Shown here: positions 23,317 through 36,469 of the stretch, piece after piece
How positions within the stretch are numbered: position 1 is the first letter of the stretch
Layout of the letters: every line of letters starts with the position of its first letter
NCBI GenBank assembly: GCA_023548195.1
Contig: JAJHZJ010000023.1
Span: 293,636-357,635, forward strand
DNA: 64,000 nt
Direction: 5' to 3'
Origin: Bettongia penicillata ogilbyi
Lineage: Eukaryota; Chordata; Mammalia; Diprotodontia; Potoroidae
Notes under the pieces: model-generated
The model's database searches: none
What the model saw: only the letters and a program-made list of their open reading frames with translations
What the model was told of the DNA's origin: nothing
Translations under genes and position numbers: made by a program

Positions 23317-26117
23317 GGCAATGTTTTTTATGTTTATTTATTTTTAGTTTTCAACATTCATTTCCACAAAACTTTGAATTCCAAATTTTCTCCCTATCTC
23401 TCCCCTCCCCCCCACCCCAAAAGGCCATACATTCTGATTACCCCTTCCCCCAATCTGCCCTCTCTTCTATCACACCCCTCCCTTCCCTTATCCCCATCTC
23501 CTCTCTTTTCTTGTAGGGCAAGATAGATTTCTATACTCCATTACCTGTATTTCTTATTTCCCAGTTGCATGCAAAAACAATTCTCAACATTTGCTCCTAA
23601 AATTTTGAGTTCCAACTTCTCTCCCTTCTTCCCTCCCCATCCAACCCCACTGAAAAGCAAATAATTCAATATAGGCTATATATGTATAGTTTTGCAAAAG
23701 ATTTCCATAATAGTGATGATGTGTAAGACTAACTATATTTCCTTCCATCCTGTTCTGGCCCCCATTTATTCTATTCTCTCTTTTGACCTTGTCCATCCCC
23801 AAAAGTGTTTACTTCTAATTGCTCCCTGATCTCATTTGCCCTCCTTTCTATCATTTCCCGCCCCCTCCACTTATCCACTTCTCTCCTACTTTTCTGTAGT
23901 GTTAAATAGATTTTCATATCAAATTGAGTATGCATGTTATTCCCTCCTTAAGCCAAATGTGATGAGAGTAAGCATCACTTTTTCCCTCTCACCTCCCCCA
24001 TTTTCCACTCCACTGAAAAAGCTTTTTCTTGTCTCTTTTATGAGAGATAATTCGCCCTATTCCATTTCTCCTTTTCTCCTCCCAATCTATTCCTCTCTCA
24101 CCCCTTAATTTTATTCTTTTAGATATCATCCCTTCTTATTCAACTCTCCTTACCCCCCCCTCCACATGTGTGTCTGTGTATAATCCCTCCAACTACCCAA
24201 ATACTGAGAAAAGTTTCAAGAATTACAAATATTATCTTTCCATGTAGGAATGTAAACAGTTCAACTTTAGTAAGTCCCTTATGATTTTTCTTTCCTGTTT
24301 ACCTTTTCATGCTTCTCTTGATTCTTGTGTTTGAAAGTCAAATTTCCTATTCAGCTCTGATCTTTTCAACAAGAATGCTTGAAAGTCCTCTATTTCATTG
24401 TGTCCATTTTTCCCTTAAAGTATTATTCTCAGTTTTGCTGGGTAGGTGATTCTTGGTTTTAATCCTAGTTACTTTGACTTCTGGAATATCATATTCCAAG
24501 CCCTTTGATCCCTTGATGTAGATTCTGCTAGGTCTTGTGTTATCCTGATTGTATTTCCACAATACTGGAATTGTTTCTTTCTAGCTACTTGCAATATTTT
24601 CTCCTTGACCTGGGAACTCTGGAATTTGGCCACAGTGTTCCTAGGAGTTTCTCTTTTTGGATCTCTTTCAGGAGGTGATTGATGGATTCCTTCAACATTT
24701 ATTTTACCCTCTGGTTCTAGAATATCAGGGCAGTTTTCCTTGATAATTTCATGAAAGATGATGTCTAGGTTCTTTTTTTGATCATGGCTTTCAGGTAGTC
24801 CCATAATTTTTAAATTGTCTCTCCTGGATCTATTTTCCAGGTCAGTTGTTTTTCCAATGACATATTTTACATTGTCCATAATTTTTTTGGTTTCTCATGA
24901 AGTCATTAGCTTTCTGCTTCATTCTAATTTTTAAAGAACTATTTTCTTCAGTGAACTTTTGAACTTCTTTTTCCATTTGGCTAATTCTGCTTTTTAAAGC
25001 ATTCTTCTCCTCATTGGCTTTTTGGGCCTCTTTTACCAATTGAGTTGGCCTATTTTTAAAGGTGTTGTTTTCTTCAGCATTTTTTGCGGTCTCCTTTAGC
25101 AAGCTGTTGACTCGCTTTTCATCATTTTCTTTCAATGCTCTCATTTCTCTTCCCAATTTTTCCTCCACCTCTCTTACCTGATTTTCAAAATCCTTTTTGA
25201 GCTCTTCCATGGCCTGAGACTATCATATATTTATTTTGGATGTTTTGGATGCAGAAGTCTTGACTTTTAAGTCTTTCTCTGATGGTATGTATTGTTCTTC
25301 CTTGTCCAAAAGGATGGAAGAAAATACCTCTTCACCAAGAAAGTAACCTTCTATAGTCTTTTTTTCCCCTTTTTGGGGCATTTTCTCAGCCAGTTACTTG
25401 ACTTTTGAGTCCTTTGTCTAGAGGAGGGTATACTCTGGGGACCTGTAAGTTCTCAGTTCCTCCAAGGTGGCACAATCAAGGAGGAGGAGTTTACTCTTCT
25501 CCTGGCCTGTACTCTGGTCTGGGAGCAACCACAAGCACTCTTTTTGCCCAGAATCTGGGAGTAGAATTCCCTCTCCAGAGCCTCAATCAGCTCCACCAGA
25601 CCAGCTAGAGCTCCTCCTCACCCCAGGACCACCACTCAGGTCTGAGATCCAGATCAGCAGCACAATTCCCTTAAGGGCTTTAGGATGAGGGCTCCTAAAA
25701 TGGACACTGTGCCACAGCAACAGCTGCTGCCCTGGGGCCACTGGGGACAGACCACGTTCCTTTCTCATGCAGGTGAAAGAGCTTTCTCACTGGCCTTTGA
25801 AGTTTCCTTTGGCGTTTGTGGGTTGAGGGATCTGGGAATTGCAGCTGCTGCCAGGGATTCCATGTTCCCTGAGGCCCGCTCCAGTCCTGTCCTGTCCCTG
25901 TTGTGTGGCCAAGGTCAGACTGTGCTCTGCTCCAAGCCTGGTGCAATAGACCTTTCTTGTCTGCCTTCCAGGATGTCTTGGGCTGGAAATCTCTTTCACT
26001 CTGTCATTTTCTGGCTTCTGCTGCTCTAGAACTTGTTTAGAGTCATTTTTACAGGTATTTTATGGGCTATGCGAGGAGCTTCTAGAAGTCTGTCCTTCTA
26101 CTCTGCCATCTTTCTCA
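23317..26117 (-). mobile_element. HAL1-like (half-L1) element: 5' UTR, ORF1 and 3' UTR, no ORF2
   Basis: Read on the minus strand, it begins near 26117 with GAGAAAGATGGCAGAGTAG, a recognisable L1 5' end. A 5' UTR of about 735 bases follows, richer in G/C than its surroundings, then an ORF1 (25381 to 24469), then about 1.15 kb of purine-rich 3' UTR and an A/T-rich end near 23317. No reverse-transcriptase or endonuclease motif lies between ORF1 and the 3' end, the layout of HAL1 elements known from mammals including marsupials. An internally deleted L1 is the alternative, but the long 3' UTR directly after ORF1 favours HAL1. The ends may carry a degraded target duplication (AGGCAATGTTTT at 23317 against AGGTAACTTTT at 26118). 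Confidence 0.75.
24469..25381 (-). pseudogene. L1/HAL1 ORF1 remnant (RNA-binding chaperone)
   Basis: The likely start is the ATG at 25381 (MPQKGEKKTIEGYF). The product would be about 300 residues, normal for L1 ORF1 proteins, which trimerise and coat the element RNA. A long coiled coil reads EELKKDFENQVREVEEK through repeated EKNALKSRISQMEKEV (25210-24900). The RRM-like start ENRSRRDNLKIMGLPE follows (about 24835), then a C-terminal part with AKFQSSQVKEKILQVARKK. Breaks: two adjacent in-frame stops just before MEEL (about 25220) and a frameshift at a run of seven As on the coding strand (24884-24895 region). Not functional. Confidence 0.85.
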
Positions 26118-28371
26118 GGTAACTTTTCAAAGTCACAACCCATTTTGGTCATGCCAAGTCTAGCCCTCCCAAAATTTAAACACTTCTTTTTGGATAGTTC
26201 TAAAACAATTAAGGGATTTTGGTGTCCATGGTATAAATCTGAATCATATCAGAGACAATCTTATCAGTGACTAACTCGGTAAGGTCTTCATTTACAACCT
26301 AGAAAGGAGAAGAAAAATGGATTTGGCTCAAACATGCATCAAAGAAAACAAATGCAAATTTGATTTTCTTCGAAGTGAGGCTCCATTACTCTAGAAATTG
26401 GACACAAAAAGCAGGATGTGGATTCTTTAACAAGATTGATTCAGCTTTGACAAGTTGGTATCAATCAAAAGTTTCTAGAAGCACCAACATAGAAAGGCCC
26501 TTAGATATCAGCTAATCCAACTTCTTCATTTTATAAAATAGTGAATTAAGGCCAAATGAGAGAACACAACTTGCCTAAAAGCCTTGCAGTGAGTTAGTGA
26601 CAGGGATAGTACCCCACTCTCCTGCCTCTTTCCAGTAAACCACTCTTTTTTTTTCTATTTGCTAACCCAGTTGAAAGAGTACAGTGGTCCAAAATATCTA
26701 GATTTCATGGGTCTCTCCAGAAGAAGTGGCTTCCTTGTCAACAGCCCAAGACCCAAAGAGAACAACAATAGGATGGGTAAACTCAACCCCCTCCTTTGTT
26801 TGGAAAGTCTTTCTTTATAGAATTATTATAAAAGTTTCCATGAATTCAGCCTGAAGAGTGCCTGTCTGGCTAATAGTGAAAGCAGGGATTGAAAAATCAA
26901 GAAATTTCATTGATTTTAGAAAAAGAAGAATGTGGCACATAATGGCAGTAGAAGCTTCAGGATAAGCCACCATGGCAACTGGCAACACTTCTGCAGCCAG
27001 GGCAGGGTTGGACTGAGAGTTCAAGTAATACTGGCATGGTATACTTTACCCAAAGGACAATCCTTCAATCAGATCCCATTGACTTATTTTGGACTCAACT
27101 TTAACAAGCTTGGCGATCCACTTTCTTAGCCCACAGAAGATCTGAAGCAGCAAAATTGAAACCGAGGGTTGGGGTAGGGGTTGGGGTAGGGGTGGGAGAT
27201 AGCATGGAACTGGGACTGCTGCTAGAAGCAACAAGAATCAGACACTGAAAACAAAGAAGGTGCTTCAATCTCAGTCACTAAAGAGTGCTTTGGATTCATT
27301 GAGATGCTCTTTTCCATTGGTTGTCTCACTACCTTCCTAAATTCATGCAGTTAATTTACAAAATTCAGATCAAAAAATGTTTGATATTTGATCTGGAGTT
27401 AAAAAGATGCTACCAAAAAGAGGTGAACTGATGTTGCAGAGAACAGTTGCTTGTTTAGCATTTCTGAAATTGTGGGAAATAGACTATCCTAAAAAGCATC
27501 AGAGTACATTTGTATGTGTGTGTTTCTTGCTGATGATGAGAAGAGTCACGTATAATACGATAGGTCTCAGTAGAGACTGTGATGCAATTGCTGGGAATAA
27601 GCAGATTGGCCATAGTTCTGGCCTCAATTTGGCCTATGATAGGTTTCAGCACTTCTAAAGACTCTCTCATGTTCCAAGATAAGAATTAGTTTGCATATCA
27701 AGGGGACAGGACACATGAGATGCACATGTACTTTATCCAAATGATGTCTATGTTCCTAAAAAAAATTACAGGAAGGTCAATTTTAGTATATCAGATTGTG
27801 GGCACTAGGGAACCCACTCTGGTGAATCTTTTGTCTTGGTAAGTTTCTGCTTTCTGAGGCCCAACTTTGATGAGTGTGGAGAGACTCAACACCAAAAGAC
27901 CAGCAACTTGCTAAGTGATAAAGTCTTTGACCATGCAGCCCATGAAACCCAGACTACTATATGGTCCTGAGGGGTATGTTCTGCTTTTGTGGCCAAGTTA
28001 GCAGAGTTGTGAGAAAGGAGTCAGAAGGTATTCTAAATGTCAGCCCTTGTCCAGTGAAGGAATCCTTCAGAAACTTAAAGTTCCTTTGGAAAGAGAACAT
28101 GGATCACATTTTTCTTTTTGTGACTTGAGATGTTCCTTTATTGGTCTTCATAAAATTGCCAAAGGCAGCACATCAGACCTACTGATATGCTTAGGATGGG
28201 AGTTAGACCCCTAGAAATTTTAGAAGGTAGAGATGTAAAGTAGGAAGTTGATGACTGCAACACAAAACTTTGTTTTCTGCATTCTAGGACGCATCAGAGA
28301 GGGGCCAGAGGTCAAAGTGGGAGACTAAGGATGTCTGATTCATTCAAATAAAGGATGGCAGGGGCCACCCT
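26118..28371. other. Intergenic stretch
   Basis: One MIR-like minus fragment (about 26470-26640) and a G-quadruplex motif (27166-27196). The rest has no recognisable repeat or exon. The open frames here are short and lack domains. Confidence 0.55.
27166..27196 (+). repeat. Telomere-like G-rich tandem repeat / G-quadruplex motif
   Basis: GGGTTGGGGTA twice, then GGGGTGGG: six G-runs of three or four, separated by TT, TA or T. Resembles a short interstitial telomere-like tract but is not exact TTAGGG. Confidence 0.7.
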
Positions 28372-28516
<145 letters not shown>

Positions 28517-28869
28517 CTCATGACCCAATCCATGTCACAGCTTCATCTATCACATTGACCTGAATCTATTAGCCCTAACCTCTCAACCTAATTTTCTGAC
28601 TACTGACCATGTGCTCAAAACCAAGCTTCTCTTTGCCCCTGAACCAGTTCTTCCTCCTCCTCTGCCTTCATCTCTTCCTCCTTCTCCTCCCTATTTCTAT
28701 TGGCAGTCTAATGCCTCCCTCCCTCTCACATCCAATTAGCTACCAAACATCATGAACTCTACCTCTACAGCTTTTATTTGTTCTCCCTTTTTTTACCCAC
28801 AGCTCCCACCCTAGTTCAGTCCCTAGTGATAGAGCTCTTGCCTAAACTATTTTGTGGGTTTCTTGAACC

Positions 28870-29250
28870 AACCTAATACTTCCAGTCACTTCCCTGATCC
28901 AACCAACTGCTTCCCATGTGGTGTACTACTGTGATCACATCACTCAAAAAATCTTCATTTCCCTGCCTCATCTAGACTCCTTAGCTTGGCATTCAAGACT
29001 ATTTGTACTCTCCTCCCTTTACAGATCTCTCTCATACTATTTTCCCTTCAAGTTTTCTAGTTCTCAATACAAACTACTCACCATTCCCTGAATAGAGCCT
29101 AGGTTCTTCCATCTCTGTACTTTGTTCATGTCCTTTATCTGGTTCATTACCCAGGAGTCCACCCTTCAGGGAACAGCTTGAATGTTCTCTCCTCCACAAA
29201 ACCTAGATTGGAAGCTACCTGGGGCCAGGGAATTGCCCAGGGAATTTGAT
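28870..29250 (+). mobile_element. L2-like LINE 3' fragment
   Basis: Contains the order 'ctccttagcttggcattcaa', then 'tctctgtactttgttcatg' and 'tccacaaaacctagattgg', as in L2 3' ends. Upstream 28560-28870 is C/T-rich and may be part of it. Confidence 0.65.
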
Positions 29251-29559
29251 CTTTGGATCTCTCTCAGATAATAAGCATAACTCTTTGCATATATTTCAAT
29301 TAACTTCAAGGCTTGGGTGAGACACTTAGCAACTGATAGAAAAATAAAGACACATTTTAAAAATGCCCCAGTGACTTCTCTTATCTGGTTGGTGCTTCAT
29401 CTTTCAAGACCATAGATGAGGGTCCAAAAGCAAGAAAAGTCTAAGTTCCAGGTGTCCCAACAATAATGAACTTAACATAAGAGAAAAGCTCTTATAATTT
29501 ACTCATGAGGGTCCCTCCAGCCCTCAAGTCAACACCATTTCCTTTTATTTTATGGGGAA

Positions 29560-29800
29560 GGGAATATACATTTATAAGCCCCTAAGTGCTTTACAATATC
29601 ATCTAATTTGATCTTGACAACAATCCTAGGAGAGAGATTCTAGTACAATCCCTATTTTATAGTTGTGGAAACTGAGGCAGACAGAGGTTAAGAGGTTTTC
29701 CCAAAGTAAGTGTCTGAGGCCAGATGTGAACTCAGGTCTTCCTGACTCCAGACCAAGAACTCTATCTACCTCAACACCTAACTTCCTAGCAACTAGATGG
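29560..29800 (-). mobile_element. MIR-like SINE
   Basis: 'ctaagtgctttacaatatca', 'ggaaactgaggcagacagag' and 'gtcttcctgactccagacc', ending in the rc of a tRNA-type head. Confidence 0.85.
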
Positions 29801-31463
29801 AAAATTTTATGCATGAATCTGGTCATCGGTCATATACAATAACCCTGGTCATTGGATTTCCCATAGTAAAGGTACAATTTCAGGAGGTGAAGGAGCATAG
29901 GAACAGAGATGGCAGCTAGAGATTCATTAACTTCAAAAAGCCATTTAGCACAGAGGCAAACAGCCCCCATATACCACAGCAGCCCCTTTTGGGTATCATC
30001 ACATTTGGCATAGAAGATGAAGAAAGAAAATATAAAGAAAATATAAAGAAAAAAAATCGTCATTGTGTCCAGGAGTCTGTTTAAGAAGTTAGGCAATTGT
30101 GTAATCAGTTTTTAGGACTTCTATTCAAAGAAGGGTAGAGATTTAAATTTAAAAATAAAAAAATTAGATGATCAAAGAGATGAGATTTAGTTGTCCTGAA
30201 CATCCTCTTATGTGAACTCACTCATCTGGCAGCAAATAAGATACAAATAAATAAAAAATAAAAATATCAGTACCAAAATTTATGAAGTAAGGATTGGAAT
30301 TGGGGAAAGGATGCATGACCCCCAAATTCTATGCCTGAGAAATTCTGTACAATGAAACTTGAAGGACTACCAGAAGAAAATAATATATTAGGAAGTGAAA
30401 GAAACTTCAAGTCTCAACCTCCTACATAAGGGTGTAATGATATGCATGAAATTCACAGGCTTTGATTGCTCGCCTATGCAATGGAACCCATAACTCATGT
30501 AGAGAGGCAACGAGGTTTATTAGTCTGTGGGGAAACACTTTAAGAAAATCAGTTGAATTAATTGTTCATTCTTTATTTTCTTTTGTTGCTGTTTAATAGT
30601 CCCAGCTAAAGGAGGTTAGAGGTACAAGTTACTGCTGACAAGCAAATGATATTAATGATTTTTTAAGATTCACTAGTGTTGGACACTTACACCATCTTTC
30701 TCCCATTGGTGCTTTTGTGCCTTAGAACTAGGGGCCACTTTCACTCCATGAAGTCCCGAAGTGCACCACTGCTGCAGGGACGTGCCAGGCCAAAGAAAGA
30801 GGGGTTCTCTCCCAGTCATGCTGATTTCAAACCATTCTTCTAGAAGTGGAAGACGGTGGTATTTTGAAGACAGTTTAACCAGCTCACCTAGAGTAGCCAT
30901 CAAATGGCCAGATATACTTCCTGCTTACTTCCCACTTAGCTAGGTGACTATACCCTCACCTACCTTAAAACCACAACCTTAATTTTCCTACCTCCATGCT
31001 TTTGACTCACATCATTCCCTATCCTTGGAATGTCATCTCCACTATATTTCTGCCTGTGGAATTCTACTATCTTTTACAATCTAGCTCAAATGTTTTGGCT
31101 CTCTATGTATCCTTCCTGCATCCTCTGTCCATCCCAAGTTGGACATTCTCTTTCCTTCTGTGGGCCTCGGAAAGTGTGAACCTGTTGAACTCTACTGTGT
31201 ATAAAAACATTATGTCCCCAAAATTTCAAAGATGTTTATATCTCCCCTAGTGGTTGATAATGCCAGTTGAATTGAATCCAGAGGAAGCAACTTCTTGGTT
31301 GGATGGATAAAAAAGAAACAATCCTTCACCTTCAAAAAGTTTAAGATTTGGCCTTTCGATTTCTTTCATGTGAGCGTCTCGTCCTTAAAATTGCTACATA
31401 CTCAGTTGCAGAAGTCTTATTCCCAGAAAACAAACACGTTGCTTCTGCTAATGACTCATGGAC

Positions 31464-31509
31464 ATTAATAAATACATTGGGATAATAGAAATTAATAAAT
31501 ACATTGGGA
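31464..31509. repeat. Short tandem duplication
   Basis: ATTAATAAATACATTGGGA occurs at 31464-31482 and again at 31491-31509, a 27-base period. Confidence 0.85.
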
Positions 31510-32344
31510 AGACACTCTCCACCTCTGAGCAGGGTACATAGGAAGGAATCAGGTATATCACTGTAAATCTGACAACTAGGTTCTAGATCCAAGTGAGAGG
31601 AATGATGAAGTCCACAAAACTCTCAGCAGCAAAGACAAAGTCACCTTATTTCCTTAAGTATCCCCTACCCCCACCCCTTGACTGATTAGCCTTCTCCAGG
31701 CACCCATGGACAGTGATTCTTAAAAACTTGTCTTGACGACATCCCACAAATGCCAAGGCTTTTACTGTCTTCTCCCACCCTCCTAAACCATTATGTCTTC
31801 TGAAAAAAAATCAGTATGATTTTTTTATTGAGCTGCAACAGGGGTATAAATCAAAACCCTTCAGATCATCTTTAACAACCATGTTCTCAAGCTGTTCTCA
31901 ATGGAATTTGACTCATCTTAAGAAGAGATAATATCAAAGTCTTATGTTTAAAAGCTTTGACTCCCCCACCCCCAACCTTTCTGTTGTTTTAAATGGCTCT
32001 TTCTAATCAGAATCATGTACTACTAAGTTAAATTGTACATAATTGTAACCACTTGACTTTTAAAAATTTTTAAACCCAGCTGAATTGGGAATCAGCTAAA
32101 ACACATAATAATATCAAGCAAAGGTAACATTAAAAAAAACACACATTTTACTTCCTGTAATTGTGCCCTATGTTACAAATCAATTCCACAAAAAGTCTTT
32201 TAAGTAAATGTGGTTAAGATTTGGCATTTACCCATCTATACAGACCTCAGCCTGGCCTAAGAGATAATCCATTGTATGTTAGCACACAAAGGATTATAAT
32301 GGATACAGGGAATTTCACTCATACATGGAAATTAAATATGGAAG

Positions 32345-32490
32345 GGCAGAGAGTATGTTTGCAATCTTGACTTGGAGTTAAGGAGATCTGGTTTCTAATC
32401 TCAATTCTGTCACTAACTCTCTGTGTGACCTTGGTAGTACTGGAATGCCTCCAGGTCTTGTTTTCCTAGTTTGTAAAATCAAAGGGTTAG
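32345..32490 (+). mobile_element. MIR or marsupial-type SINE fragment
   Basis: 'gacttggagttaaggagatc' and 'ctctgtgtgaccttggtagt' with a short 'cctagtttgtaaaatca' body. Confidence 0.6.
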
Positions 32491-34294
32491 TGCTTTGTTA
32501 CAAGGGAGGATATATCAGAAAAATATTCTGGTGCAAAAAGAGAAATGAGTCAAACTTTTTTAAAAAATAGTAACATGAAAGATTTGAAATAAGTGATTTT
32601 AAGTCCATTCTAACGTAGTAAGAGTTTATGAAACATGAACAGGGGATCAAGGAAAGAGAGTGAAAACAAAGCTCTTCTGGTCCCTGAAACATTAACTTAT
32701 GGTCTCACGGACCAGATTTGATAAACTCTCTGGATAAGGAACAAAGACCCTGGCTTATTCGTCTCCCAGCTCCCTGAAAGATCTTCGTGATATTCCCCAC
32801 ACTGTCTTCCGCTGCCCACCAATTCATCAGTGCATACTTTGTGTGGAAGCTGGAAGGAGACTCAGAAATGTAAAGCCCCTTAACATGAGTAATTCACACT
32901 GAACGATGCCCCCTTTCATTTCCCAGAACCAGGAGTTCATCTCCAAGGGCTTACTTCTTGGATTCAAATACATACCATGGAAAAAGAAAAACGATTATAA
33001 TGTTTGGAGTGTCGGGCTTTATTTTTTTCCTTATTCCTCTTTCACCACAGTTTCCTGAGATTAGAGTGAATGGAATTTGTTTTAAAATCCTTAACCAACA
33101 TGATGCTAAAATTACAAGGTACCTTTGCTACATATTAAAGTAGGATTGTTTTACTTATATTTACAAAAACAGCCTTTCATCCAAGTGTTTAACACACAAG
33201 GTGAGAACATTAGCCAAACGAGTGGAGGAATCCAAAGTTTTATTTCTAACCTTAATGGGCCATGTCAATTCCCATTCCCATGTCAATTAGCAAAACACCA
33301 ATTTGAAAAATATGCTTTTACCATAGCACAAGATTAGTCAGATATAACTGGGACTATAAATCATTCAAGACTTTCATCCAGCAATATTTGCTCTTACATC
33401 TCTTTCTAGTCCCAAAAGGTTTGATGTAAATTTCATAATAAAGCTATGTTCATAATAGCAAACATTTTTGAGTTTCAAACTTTCCAGGTCATTTTCCTTC
33501 CAAACATATTTACATTTTATTTTTCCATCAGTCTCCCACACACAGGAACAGCCAGCTCCCCGTGAACACGACCCATAATCAGGTGATCCAAACTGAATCA
33601 TCGCTCCCAGTTACTCACTAATCTTCCAATTTCCCCCCGCCCACTTTCACCTACACACACACCCGTCTACACACTGCTAATGAAGCACTACAGCAGCTTC
33701 TTTTTCTGCTGTCTTCCCTGTTATTCAAAGACAGTTCCTGACGGACTCTGTAGTCGCCCCCTCTCATAACCTTTACCTGCTTCTTTGTATTCTTTCCCTC
33801 TGTTTTCTGAAGTTGTCTGTCTTCATTAGGGGGAAAATTCCTTCTCCCATTATCTATTCTCAAAAAATAAGAGAAAAATAACTTCCCTTCCCCCGCCCCC
33901 TACCTCCCTGAAACTTCATTTTGTTCCTGGAAGGACCAGTGACTCAGTGCTGGTTAGCAGCTTTCCATAAATCAGAGGGGTGCTTTATGGGCTCTTAGAG
34001 CCCACAGACCACATTGAAATACTGGTGGGGAAAATCTGCAAGGTACAGTCAGAGCAGTCTGACCAACTTAATGGATCCTAGGGTCATTCACTGATTTGGA
34101 TCGAACTGAGCAGTCCACCCACTATCAGTCACTGACTGAGAAATATAGAGGTAACCCTTGGGCTCAATCTGCCCCCACAAACTACAGAAAACAATGGCCA
34201 AGGTAAATCTATTCCCTAGCCATTGAAATAGATGACTGGCTTACGTGACATGTGTAAACCAAATGGCACAAGAGACATTTGTTCTCTGTTTCCC

Positions 34295-34570
34295 TGCCTT
34301 CACTCTCTCCCTTGTCCAAGCCTTCCGGAAATAAGGCTGCCGATTTCAGTTTCTAAAACACCACATTCATCATCATGCCCCTCCTCTGCTTGAGAACCTT
34401 CGATGCATACCATTGCGCCACTGTATCAATGGCGATTACGCTGCTGGGCAGCTGACATGGTTTTCCCCCACCCCCTTTCCTGGCCAACTATTTGCTACTG
34501 TTTCTCTATAAGCCCCTTTTACTCTTAGGGTCTCTTCACTATCTCTGAACACACCATACTCATTCCCACT
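34295..34570 (+). mobile_element. L2-like LINE 3' fragment
   Basis: 'cccctcctctgcttgagaac' and the following 'cttcgatgcatacc' match the L2 'ctcctctgctcaaaaacc..caatggc' region; poorly preserved. Confidence 0.5.
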
Positions 34571-34660
34571 GGCATCTGCTCCTCTCTACCTTTGCTGAAT
34601 GGTGGTTGGTCCTCTCTCACCCCTTCCTAGCAAGCAAGCCCTCTCTCTTCCTTTCTGTTT

Positions 34661-34769
34661 ACCACCACCATCAGCACCACCACAACTACCACCACCTCCT
34701 CCACCACCATCAACACTACCACTACCATTGCCACTATCAGCACCATTACCACCAACAGTAGCAACAACC
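34661..34769. repeat. (ACC)n-type imperfect microsatellite
   Basis: Runs of ACC/CCA with ATC and ACT variants. A probable decayed trinucleotide array. Confidence 0.85.
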
Positions 34770-35384
34770 TAAGTCTTAACTCCTAGTAGTCCATCCCATA
34801 GTGATCGCCTGCCTCCTCTGAACTCCGAACTCACTAGTCCAAGTCGAATAGCTAATTATGCCATGTGCTCTGCTTTCAGCTCCCCGACTCACTATAAAAC
34901 TTTCAGGCAAAGTTCAAGCTCACTACGTCTTCACAATTTACCACAAAAGTGGTATTTGATGCTTACCTGTTGATCAATGATGTATTGTGCCTCAGTGGAC
35001 CTAACCCAAAAGGCACAGTTTGAGACACTGATGATATCACTTGTACAAACATGCTGCTGTAGAGAAAAACAAAACAATATAAAACATGCTGTTCCTCTAC
35101 AGTAGCTGCAAGTAAACAGTCAACTTGGCAATAAGGTGAAAGGTCATGAATATCCAGTTGAGCCTTGCAAATTGGAATGGCTGGCATCGCAAGCTCAACA
35201 CCTATTGAAAAGAGGGATAGGTCAAGAACTTAATTCTAATCAGTGAACTTTTATCAATACTTAGAAAAAAATCATGCTTCATACATATTTAAGGGTGTAC
35301 CCAACAGCATCAGACAGGTTTGTTGTCCATAGAGAACTTACATTCTAATTAGGAATGGTTTATAGTTGCTCACAGCCAAACACA

Positions 35385-35600
35385 TTCATTGTTTTTTTAA
35401 TAATATTTTTCCCAATTACATGTAAAAACAATTTTTAACATTTGTTGTTGTTTCTTAATTTTGAGTTCCAAATTCTCCCTCCCTTCCCTTCCCCTTCCCT
35501 GAGACAGTGAGTAATTTGGTAAAAGTTATACATGTTCAATCATACAAAACATATTTCCTTATTAGTCAAAAATATATTATTGTTAAAATCTTCTAATGGA
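35385..35600 (-). mobile_element. HAL1/L1 3'-end fragment
   Basis: 'ttttgagttccaaattctcc' and the preceding 'aaaaacaatttttaacattt' align with the HAL1 3' UTR at 23560-23700. The minus-strand reading is a purine-rich 3' UTR ending in an A/T tail at about 35390. Confidence 0.7.
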
Positions 35601-35952
35601 CCCACACACAATAAAAAAAACAAAGGATTCTATTTCTATGGAAAAGATAGAGTTGGATAAACTACACTAAGATTTGAATGAACCAGAGAACATCAGGCAA
35701 GAAGTTTCACTACTTAGCACTTGCCAACAGGGGCACGAGATGATGCCCAACTGGGCACCAAGGTTGGATGATTTTATCTCCTTTGCTTCCAAGGCTACCA
35801 CCCCAGTAGAGGCCATTATCACCTGCCTTGATGAATGCAATAACTTAACAGGTGTCCCTACCTTCACTGTCTCCCTACTCCCTACAACCCATCCTTCATA
35901 CTGTTGTGATAACATATTTTTAATGAGATGTGACCACTACTCTTCAGCAGTC

Positions 35953-36105
35953 TAGTGAGAGAACACTGAATTAGAATTCAGGGGATTTGAGTTCAAATAC
36001 TGCTTCCCACTAACTCAGCTAACTTCAGTTTTCTCATCTGTAAAAGGGGTTAATATGCCTAACTCACAAGGCATTTGTGAGGGAAGCACTATACAAAGGT
36101 GAATA
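35953..36105 (+). mobile_element. MIR-like SINE
   Basis: 'gagttcaaatactgcttccc', 'tcagttttctcatctgtaaa' and 'aaggcatttgtgaggg' in plus-strand order. Confidence 0.75.
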
Positions 36106-36469
36106 GTAACTGGCTCCCTACTACATCCCCATCACAGCTTCAATATATCATGGGTCAGCATAAGAAATTAAATGGGAATTTTCTGAGAGTTTTGCAGAAG
36201 TCAGATGACACGAAAAGGCCAGCAGATGACCCAGAAAAAGTTTAGAAACTCAGAAATGCATAAAATATATGTATAGCATTGTATAACATCAACATATTTT
36301 ATCTTTTAATACCACAATAATTCAGATTTCTTCTCTGCTACCAAGGGAGAGCCAAAAAAATTTATGCAGATTTTCCAGATCATGGGGGCATCACACCCCT
36401 TAACGCCTGCAGTGTGGAAGGGATAGCTACTTGCTAAACCAAGGTCAAATTCTTTCACTGGACATTCAA

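Larger units (their letters stand above)
29801..34294. other. Intergenic stretch, mostly unassigned
   Basis: Weak L2-like segment at about 30990-31120, a small 19-bp tandem duplication (31464-31509) and a plus-strand SINE fragment (about 32345-32490). 33870-34150 contains AP-1/MARE-like TGACTCAGTGC (33950-33960) in unique sequence. No exon-like structure seen. Confidence 0.5.

Noticed and set aside
34661..34769. ACC repeats as a CRISPR-like or coding repeat array
   Set aside because: Irregular trinucleotide units with no spacer structure and no open frame of note.
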